From positions 186,001 to 250,000 of the forward strand of contig NZ_JAIMJA010000001.1 of the NCBI RefSeq assembly GCF_021295315.1: 64,000 nt of DNA. The letters run 5' to 3'. The translations under genes were made by a program, and so were the position numbers. Every line of letters starts with the position of its first letter. Positions within the stretch are counted from its first letter, which is position 1. The notes beneath the pieces are model-generated. The model was not told where the DNA came from and searched no databases. It was given only the letters and a program-made list of their open reading frames with translations. The stretch is from Motilimonas cestriensis. GTDB taxonomy: Bacteria > Pseudomonadota > Gammaproteobacteria > Enterobacterales > CBDFNC01. Shown here piece by piece: positions 58,428-64,000 of this stretch.

Positions 58428-59873
58428 GTGTTTGCAAAATCAGCCTTAACCTCACTCTTATCAGGCATCCTCTTGTTAACTTCAAGTAGCGCGACTTATG
58501 CCAATTTACCTGAAATTGGTACTGCGGGCGCCAGTGCGTTAACCATTAATAAAGAGATCCAATACGGTAAAGCATTTAGTGTAATGGCTCGTGGCGGCCT
58601 TCCTGTGGTAGATGATCCAGTATTAGTGGAATATATTAACGACCTTGGCCATACCTTGGTGGCTCACGCCGATTCGGTTAAATTCCCATTTAATTTTTTC
58701 TTAATCCAAGACAATGAAATTAACGCCGCTGCTTTCTTTGGGGGTTACGTCAAAATCCATACTGGCTTATTTTTATACGCAGACAACGAAAGCCAATTGG
58801 CCTCAGTCATCGCACACGAAATAGCCCATGTCACGCAGCGCCATTTAGCGCGGATGATGGAAGCGCAATCACGCAGTAACCCAGCAACACTCGCCGCTAT
58901 GGCAGGCTCATTGCTATTAACACTAGTATCACCTGAAGCGGGCATCGCCATGCTGCAAACCACAGTGGCAGCCAATATGCAGGCCAGCATCAACTACACC
59001 CGCACCCATGAGTTTGAAGCAGATCGTATCGGTATTAACACCTTGAGCCAAAGTGGCTTTGACCCGAGGGAAATGGCCGGTTTTTTTGGTAAGTTATCGG
59101 CGCAATATCGCTATGCCAGCAAGCCGCCACAAATGCTGTTAACTCACCCTTTACCGGAAACGCGGGTCGCTGAATCACGTAACCGCGCCGCTCAGTTTCC
59201 GAGTGTAAAATTACCAGCTAGCCTGCCTTACCAATTAGCTAAGGCACGAATTGAAGCCAGATATTCATCCATGTCGGGTAACACTAGCTTAAGCTTTTTT
59301 AATAATCAGCTTAAGAATAAAGACTACTCGCTTGAAGCTGCCGCATTGTACGGCAAAAGCTTAGCGTTAATACAAATGGATAATTACCCTGAAGCAGATA
59401 AAATAATTGATGAATTGTTAGCGCAATCACCACGAAACCTGTTTTATATCGATGTAAAAACAGATCTAGACAACGCGCAAAACCGTCACCAGCAAGCGAT
59501 TGAGCGTTTAGCAGCGCTTTATAAAGAGATGCCAAACAACTCAGTGGTGGTAATAAACCTTATTAATACCTACATGGAGAAAAAGGATTTTGCAGCAGCA
59601 TTAACCGTACTCGACAAGTTCTTGCGTCAGCAACCCGACAACACCTTAGCTTGGTCGATGGCGATTAAAGTAAATCAAGGTCTTGGCAATTTAGGTAAAG
59701 CTTACCAAGCCCGGGCTGAATACCTTGCTCTACATGGTGATTATAAAAAAGCCATAAACGAATTAACCAGCGCCGCAGCCGAAACCAATAACAACCTAGA
59801 CCGCGCCAGAATAGATGCGCGCATTGAGCAATTTAAGCAAGCACAAGCATCACTGGACGAACTGCGCTCTTAG
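58428..59873 (+). CDS. bepA: Periplasmic beta-barrel assembly-enhancing protease BepA
   Basis: 481 residues. A signal peptide (about 1-26, GILLLTSSSATYA) is followed by an M48 zinc-metalloprotease domain with HEIAH at 130-134 and the third ligand Glu in HEFEADRIG, and a C-terminal TPR repeat domain from about 310. BepA degrades stalled LptD and assists BAM. The start is GTG at 58428 with a modest ribosome site. The 3' end overlaps the convergent TlpA-like gene by 4 bp. Confidence 0.93.
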   Translation: MFAKSALTSLLSGILLLTSSSATYANLPEIGTAGASALTINKEIQYGKAFSVMARGGLPVVDDPVLVEYINDLGHTLVAHADSVKFPFNFFLIQDNEINAAAFFGGYVKIHTGLFLYADNESQLASVIAHEIAHVTQRHLARMMEAQSRSNPATLAAMAGSLLLTLVSPEAGIAMLQTTVAANMQASINYTRTHEFEADRIGINTLSQSGFDPREMAGFFGKLSAQYRYASKPPQMLLTHPLPETRVAESRNRAAQFPSVKLPASLPYQLAKARIEARYSSMSGNTSLSFFNNQLKNKDYSLEAAALYGKSLALIQMDNYPEADKIIDELLAQSPRNLFYIDVKTDLDNAQNRHQQAIERLAALYKEMPNNSVVVINLINTYMEKKDFAAALTVLDKFLRQQPDNTLAWSMAIKVNQGLGNLGKAYQARAEYLALHGDYKKAINELTSAAAETNNNLDRARIDARIEQFKQAQASLDELRS

Positions 59874-60328
59874 GGCGCTGTCGAATCCGTAAGGCTCAGC
59901 CAGTGTTGGTTCAAACTGGTTAAGTCCTGCTCGCCGACGAGTGTTTGCACTAACTCACCTTGTGGGTTGATGACATAAGTGGTAGGAAGCACTTTCGGCC
60001 TTGGCAGCATAAAGTCATCCACCTCAACCCGCGCAAACAAAAAAGAAACATTTCGCGCCTGCCAGCTGGCTTGTAGCTCTGGCAAGGCCAGATCATCGAA
60101 AGTAATGGCAATAACTTGGCGTTGGTCTGAAACTAAATCAAACTCATTAAGTGCGGGCAGTTCTTTAATACAGGGCTTACACCAATCCGCATAATAATTC
60201 ACCAACAGCCATTGGCCACGATAATCCGCCAAACTAGCCGGTTGGCCATTTGATAAGGTTAATTCTGTTTGACCACAAGCAGTCAAAAACAAAACACCAA
60301 GCAAGATCAGGTTGCGTATTTTCATCAC
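59870..60328 (-). CDS. TlpA-like thioredoxin-fold lipoprotein
   Basis: 152 residues. An N-terminal lipobox LTAC with signal sequence MKIRNLILLGVLFLTAC indicates a lipoprotein. The thioredoxin active site is NYYADWCKPCIKE (WCKPC), and KVLPTTYVINPQGELV supplies the cis-Pro. It should be a periplasmic thiol-disulfide oxidoreductase. It is divergent from arsC and overlaps the bepA 3' end. The physiological partner is unknown. Confidence 0.88.
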   Translation of the reverse strand: MMKIRNLILLGVLFLTACGQTELTLSNGQPASLADYRGQWLLVNYYADWCKPCIKELPALNEFDLVSDQRQVIAITFDDLALPELQASWQARNVSFLFARVEVDDFMLPRPKVLPTTYVINPQGELVQTLVGEQDLTSLNQHWLSLTDSTAP

Positions 60329-60386
60329 TACTAAACTCTTGTTCCTTTGGTTACAATGCCAACATCACTGAAAATGGAGCGTCAGC

Positions 60387-60737
60387 ATGTCACAAGTGCA
60401 AATTTATCACAATCCACGTTGCTCAAAGAGCAGAGAAACTCTCGCCTTATTAGAAGCACATGGTCAGCAACCTGAAATAGTATTGTATCTCACTGCACCA
60501 CTAAGCATCGAACTGCTCAGTGAAATTATCCAAAAACTGGGATTTGATACCGCTCGCCAACTCATGCGTACTAAAGAAACCTTATACAAAGAACTGGCGC
60601 TAAAAGATGAAGTTGACGAAAAAGTATTGCTTAACGCCATGATCGAAAACCCGAAACTGATTGAGCGCCCTATCGTTATCAACGGCGATAAAGCTGTCTT
60701 AGGTCGCCCCCCAGAGCAAGTATTGGATCTTTTTTAA
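60387..60737 (+). CDS. arsC: Arsenate reductase, ArsC (YfgD) type
   Basis: 116 residues, glutaredoxin-coupled ArsC class. The catalytic Cys is in IYHNPRCSKSRETLALLEAH, and NPKLIERPIVINGDKAVLGR completes the anion site. As in E. coli it is next to bepA. No arsenite exporter or arsR is nearby, so it may be the housekeeping paralogue. Its TAA stop overlaps the ATG of the next gene by one base. Confidence 0.93.
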   Translation: MSQVQIYHNPRCSKSRETLALLEAHGQQPEIVLYLTAPLSIELLSEIIQKLGFDTARQLMRTKETLYKELALKDEVDEKVLLNAMIENPKLIERPIVINGDKAVLGRPPEQVLDLF

Positions 60738-61126
60738 TGCAAACGCAACATTACCAAACTATCGCCAGAGTCGGCTATTTCAGCTTACTGATTTACGTGC
60801 CCCTTTGGCATCTCTGGCTTTCGCCGCCACCTGTGGGCATAAGCCCTGTTCTAATGCTCGCGATGTGGCTGGTGCCTTTATTATTCCCGTTACGTGGCAT
60901 TTTGAAGGGTAATCCATATACTTACGCTTGGGCGAGTTTTATTAGCTTGTGGTATTTTCTACATAGTATCACCTTGATCATAGCCGATCCGAATGAACGC
61001 TGGTTGGCTGTTATTGAGCTAATACTAGCAACCACTTTTTTCACTGGTAGTGTCTACTACGCTAAATACCGTGGCCGTGAATTAGGTTTAAGTATTCGCA
61101 AGCCAAAAGAGCCAAAAAAGAAGTAA
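60737..61126 (+). CDS. DUF2069 small membrane protein
   Basis: 129 residues with three or four membrane helices (SLLIYVPLWHLWL, LMLAMWLVPLLFPL, FISLWYFLHSITLII, ELILATTFFTGSVYYA) and a basic C-terminal tail. It matches the DUF2069 family often found between arsC and hda in marine gammaproteobacteria. It is translationally coupled to arsC. Function unknown. Confidence 0.85.
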   Translation: MQTQHYQTIARVGYFSLLIYVPLWHLWLSPPPVGISPVLMLAMWLVPLLFPLRGILKGNPYTYAWASFISLWYFLHSITLIIADPNERWLAVIELILATTFFTGSVYYAKYRGRELGLSIRKPKEPKKK

Positions 61127-61132
61127 AGCCGT

Positions 61133-61156
61133 GGCGCTGGTAAAGACATCAGCGCC
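61133..61156. terminator. Hairpin between convergent DUF2069 and hda genes
   Basis: Stem GGCGCTG / CAGCGCC with a 10-base loop, between the two stop codons. No strong U-tract on either strand, so only a possible terminator. Confidence 0.45.
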
Positions 61157-61168
61157 AATTAGCAAAGA

Positions 61169-61891
61169 CTATAAATGAAGGGTTTCTTTAACGAAGGGAA
61201 TGGTCAGTTTACGTTGCGCTGCAATTGATGCGCTATCAAGGTGATCTAAGGTTTTCAGTAACATTGCCATTTCGCGACTCAACCTATTAAGCAAAAAGCG
61301 CCCCACTTCTACAGGCAATTTAAAACCGCGCAGTTGCGCACGTAATTGTAGTGCACCAAGCTTGGCTTCGTCATCTAAATGGTTGATTCTATAGCCAGTA
61401 CCCCATTCCAGCCGCGATATTAAATCTTGCAATGAAATACCTAAATTCTTCGGGCTATTATTACCCGTAAAAATCAGACAATTCGTTAGCTCGGTGTGGG
61501 CTTTTTTCTCTAAACAGCGATTATAAAGATTAAATAACGCTTGTTCCCATTGCGCATTGCCCGCGATAGCTTCCAGAGAATCAATACAAATAAGAGGCAT
61601 GTTCTCCATACCATCTAGCATGGCTGGGTTCATCATATGATGTAAATCGAGAGGGACATAAGCGGCGGCTTGACCACTGTCATTGGCCTCTGCGCAAGTA
61701 GCATGGAGTAAATGAGAACGACCTGAGCCTTCCGTTCCCCATAAGTAAATGACGTCGTCTCCCTGTCCGATGGCTGCATTTTTCAGTGCAGTTAACAGTT
61801 GGGAATTATCGCCCGGATAAAAACTGGCAAAGGTTTCATCATCCGGTAATTGCACTGACAGCGAAAGCTGTGAAGGGTTATGCTGTTCCAC
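61169..61891 (-). CDS. hda: DnaA regulatory inactivator Hda
   Basis: 240 residues: an N-terminal clamp-binding motif (QLSLSVQL, residues about 8-15) and one DnaA-like AAA+ domain with a P-loop region GSGRSHLLHA and CIDSLEAIAG as Walker B. Hda with the sliding clamp stimulates DnaA-ATP hydrolysis to prevent re-initiation. A GTG start at 61891 is forced by frame. It lies downstream of DUF2066 and uraA as in related genomes. Confidence 0.95.
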   Translation of the reverse strand: MEQHNPSQLSLSVQLPDDETFASFYPGDNSQLLTALKNAAIGQGDDVIYLWGTEGSGRSHLLHATCAEANDSGQAAAYVPLDLHHMMNPAMLDGMENMPLICIDSLEAIAGNAQWEQALFNLYNRCLEKKAHTELTNCLIFTGNNSPKNLGISLQDLISRLEWGTGYRINHLDDEAKLGALQLRAQLRGFKLPVEVGRFLLNRLSREMAMLLKTLDHLDSASIAAQRKLTIPFVKETLHL

Positions 61892-61980
61892 TAATCATTC
61901 TTAATCACATCGTGTGAGCTTAAGTGTAACATTAGCAACAATAATGGGCAAAAGGCATCACCTGAATAAAATTCAAATTA

Positions 61981-63030
61981 TCATTCATTATCCATCACTT
62001 GCCAGCGCCAGCTCAGATCAACCCCGGCAATACCTGGCTCAATAGCGGTCATATTAGCTTGCATGTCAACGGTTTGTTTCAACTCGTTTTGGCTACCAAT
62101 AAGTTGTAACTGCAATTGCATGTTGCCCGGTGAGATGGTTTTGAGTGTTACCTTACTCACATTAGTCAATTGTTGAAAATAGCGTTTTACCATCACCACA
62201 TCGGCCATGGCTTTAACATTTTCAATTTGTACCACGATATAATCGTCATCACTGGCTTCCAGTACACGTGAAGATTGGCCGGCAAAATAATCCGCCAGTT
62301 GATTACTCACTTGCACGCCACTGTCTGCAACTAAGCCCGTTTCTTCACCTTGTAATAATGGCAAGCCTTGAGCATCCACCAACTGCCAAGTGAGCAGACT
62401 TTGTTCTGCCGCTAAGGTGACTTTAACGAGGACAATATAATCAACGTTATAACGTTGACTCGCCGTGACAACTGGCGCTAAAAAGCGGCCCCAAACATCG
62501 GTTAGAGAGAGTTGATTAAGATCGTCAAAGTCGAGTAGTGGAAAAAGAATGGGCATAGCGCGCCCTTGCTCCCCCTCCTTTAGCCCTGCGATCAAACTGC
62601 CACCATCATGCTCAGAGACTAAGCTTTTCTGGCCTTCTTGTTCTTGCGCTATCCAAAATAGGGTATTGGGCCTAGGCGTCGGCCAAACTGGGATTTGTGC
62701 TTGGCGCAGTAATTGATTCACTTTAAAAGGGTTAAACTCAATAAGGGTTCGTCCATCACCACTAACGGTTTGCTGATGGACAAGATCAGGTAAAGGGGGT
62801 AACTGCTTAAGTAGCATGTCGTTGTCCAATGTATCGTAGTGACCTGTCACTTTAAGCAAAACCCGCTCAAATGCTGTATTGATAAGCTCATTGTTCGAAG
62901 CATTCGCCCCACTATTCACTTCTACTTGATACATATTTTCTGCAGACGCAGCATTTAACCAGCTCGCCACCAACATCAAACAGCTAATAACACCTTTCAC
63001 CTTAAACACGAGCACTGATTTCCTATTCAT
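61981..63030 (-). CDS. DUF2066 family exported protein
   Basis: 349 residues with an N-terminal signal peptide (about 1-28: VLVFKVKGVISCLMLVASWL, then NAASA). The mature part begins YQVEVNSGANASNNELINTA, typical of DUF2066, a family found between uraA/purM and hda in many gammaproteobacteria. Function is unknown. The ATG at 63030 is chosen over a GTG at 63039; neither has a strong ribosome site. Confidence 0.85.
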   Translation of the reverse strand: MNRKSVLVFKVKGVISCLMLVASWLNAASAENMYQVEVNSGANASNNELINTAFERVLLKVTGHYDTLDNDMLLKQLPPLPDLVHQQTVSGDGRTLIEFNPFKVNQLLRQAQIPVWPTPRPNTLFWIAQEQEGQKSLVSEHDGGSLIAGLKEGEQGRAMPILFPLLDFDDLNQLSLTDVWGRFLAPVVTASQRYNVDYIVLVKVTLAAEQSLLTWQLVDAQGLPLLQGEETGLVADSGVQVSNQLADYFAGQSSRVLEASDDDYIVVQIENVKAMADVVMVKRYFQQLTNVSKVTLKTISPGNMQLQLQLIGSQNELKQTVDMQANMTAIEPGIAGVDLSWRWQVMDNE

Positions 63031-63039
63031 AAAATACAC

Positions 63040-63067
63040 AGCCCGAGATCTTAACAGAGCTCGGGCT
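63040..63067 (-). terminator. Hairpin between uraA and DUF2066
   Basis: 8-bp stem AGCCCGAG / CTCGGGCT with a 12-base loop. The T-rich tail lies on the plus strand, so its use by the minus-strand uraA transcript is uncertain. Confidence 0.45.
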
Positions 63068-63128
63068 TTTTCTTAACATCAATTCTGGCAAATAAAGCAG
63101 CGACTAACAGCTGCGCCCTTTGACCAAA

Positions 63129-64000
63129 TTAATTTCTTGGTAACAATAAATTAAGGGCGATGGCCACCAAACCACACAAGCTCACACCTTGTAAGCTAAA
63201 TGAGCCCACCCCAAATGCCATGCCACCGATACCAAAAATCAATACCACTGACACAATACAAAGGTTACGCGCCTTGCTTAAATCTACTTGGTGGCGGATC
63301 AACGTGTTTAAACCAACCGAAGCGATAGTACCAAACAACAGCATCATGATCCCGCCCATCACAGCAGGAGGGATGGTTTGTAATACCGCGCCAAATTTGC
63401 CAACAAAGGCCAAAGCAATAGCAAACACCGCTGCCCAAGTCATTACAACAGGATTAAAGTTACGCGTTAGCATCACCGCCCCAGTCACTTCTGAATAAGT
63501 AGTATTAGGGGGGCCGCCAAAACAAGCTGCTGCCGCCGTTGCGACGCCATCACCAAATAAAGTGCGATGTAAACCGGGCTTTTTCAAATAGTCCTTTTTC
63601 GTCACATTACCGATTGCTAATATGTCACCGACATGCTCCACAGCAGGAGCGATAGCCACCGGCAACATAAATAAAATAGCTTGCCAGCTAAATTCTGGCG
63701 CCACAAAGTTAGGGATGCCAAACCATTTAGCATTAGTAATAGGAGAAAAATCCACTTGGCCAAACATAATGGCCAGAATATACCCCACCACCACTCCGGC
63801 GAAAATAGGCACTAATTTGAAAATGCCTTTCGCCATGGTCGACATTAATAAGGTAACGACTAAGGCCGATAAGGAAATGATCATCGCTGTGCTTTGTTCC
63901 ATTAACACAGCCGAGCCATCACCGGTTTTACCTATAGCCATATTCACCGCAACCGGCGCAAGACCAAGGCCGATCACCATGATCACAGGGCCTACTACCA
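63129..64000 (-). CDS. uraA: Uracil/xanthine permease UraA, C-terminal part (partial)
   Basis: At least 290 residues; the frame is open to the end of the window, so the N-terminal helices lie beyond it. NCS2 family features include EHVGDILAIGNVTKKDYLKK (with the conserved Glu and His), then DGVATAAAACFGGPPNTTYS and a following EVTGA, the substrate and proton site of uracil permeases. It imports uracil with protons. Its order with hda matches the E. coli upp-uraA-hda region, where upp would lie next. Confidence 0.95.
   Translation of the reverse strand, partial: VVGPVIMVIGLGLAPVAVNMAIGKTGDGSAVLMEQSTAMIISLSALVVTLLMSTMAKGIFKLVPIFAGVVVGYILAIMFGQVDFSPITNAKWFGIPNFVAPEFSWQAILFMLPVAIAPAVEHVGDILAIGNVTKKDYLKKPGLHRTLFGDGVATAAAACFGGPPNTTYSEVTGAVMLTRNFNPVVMTWAAVFAIALAFVGKFGAVLQTIPPAVMGGIMMLLFGTIASVGLNTLIRHQVDLSKARNLCIVSVVLIFGIGGMAFGVGSFSLQGVSLCGLVAIALNLLLPRN

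Overview
The window is a chromosomal segment of a facultatively anaerobic gammaproteobacterium. Gene content and order (uraA-hda, arsC/bepA, perM, bcp, dapA-bamC-purC, dapE, ptsHI-crr, cysK/cysZ, zipA-ligA, yfbV/ackA-pta, ycaO/pflBA, cydABX) match the shared backbone of Enterobacterales, Vibrionales and Alteromonadales. The long form of PurC, DUF2897, DUF2066 and DUF2069 point to a marine Alteromonadales or Vibrionales-like lineage. I cannot fix the genus. Base composition is moderately AT-leaning and even. I see no rRNA, tRNA, CRISPR array, insertion sequence or prophage.

Layout. 1-8.7 kb holds mixed single genes: an AraC-type regulator cut by the window edge, a VOC protein, an ABC-F ATPase, a DUF4272 protein, azoR with a divergent LysR gene, a diguanylate cyclase and a HAD phosphatase. 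8.8-13.8 kb is a minus-strand operon for a UgpBAEC-like ABC importer headed by a GlpR/DeoR-type regulator; tandem palindromes at its head look like the operator. 14-20.6 kb is the anaerobic pyruvate block: ycaO, an FNR-type promoter region with a small ORF, pflB, pflA and a CbiM-like membrane protein. focA, which sits between ycaO and pflB in E. coli, is missing. 21-22.9 kb encodes a chemoreceptor. 22.9-30.2 kb is the cytochrome bd block: a GbsR/MarR-type regulator, cydA, cydB, cydX and cydDC, with an FNR box and an 18-bp perfect palindrome at its head. 30.4-34.6 kb is yfbV and ackA-pta.

34.9-38.2 kb carries a small ORF, an RlmI-like methyltransferase, an AI-2E family protein and a YfcH-like epimerase. 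38.3-39.7 kb is an accessory patch (KptA RNA 2'-phosphotransferase plus an unknown protein) that abuts the truncated 3' end of a short-chain dehydrogenase gene. 39.9-46.7 kb is ligA (unusually divergent), zipA, cysZ, a KAS III-like gene lacking the usual His and Asn, and cysK. 47-49.7 kb is ptsH-ptsI-crr. 49.8-64 kb is housekeeping synteny: yffB-dapE-VanY-like-DUF2897, a YqhA-like gene, purC, bamC, dapA, bcp, perM, a tusA-like gene, bepA, a TlpA-like lipoprotein, arsC, DUF2069, hda, DUF2066 and a partial uraA.

Functionally the centre of the window is a low-oxygen energy module. Pyruvate formate-lyase makes acetyl-CoA, Pta-AckA turns it into acetate and ATP, and cytochrome bd consumes scarce oxygen. 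FNR-like sites precede three of these blocks. No obviously new multi-gene system is visible. The best candidates for novelty are the KptA patch, the divergent LigA, the catalytically altered KAS III protein and the FNR-driven small ORF before pflB.
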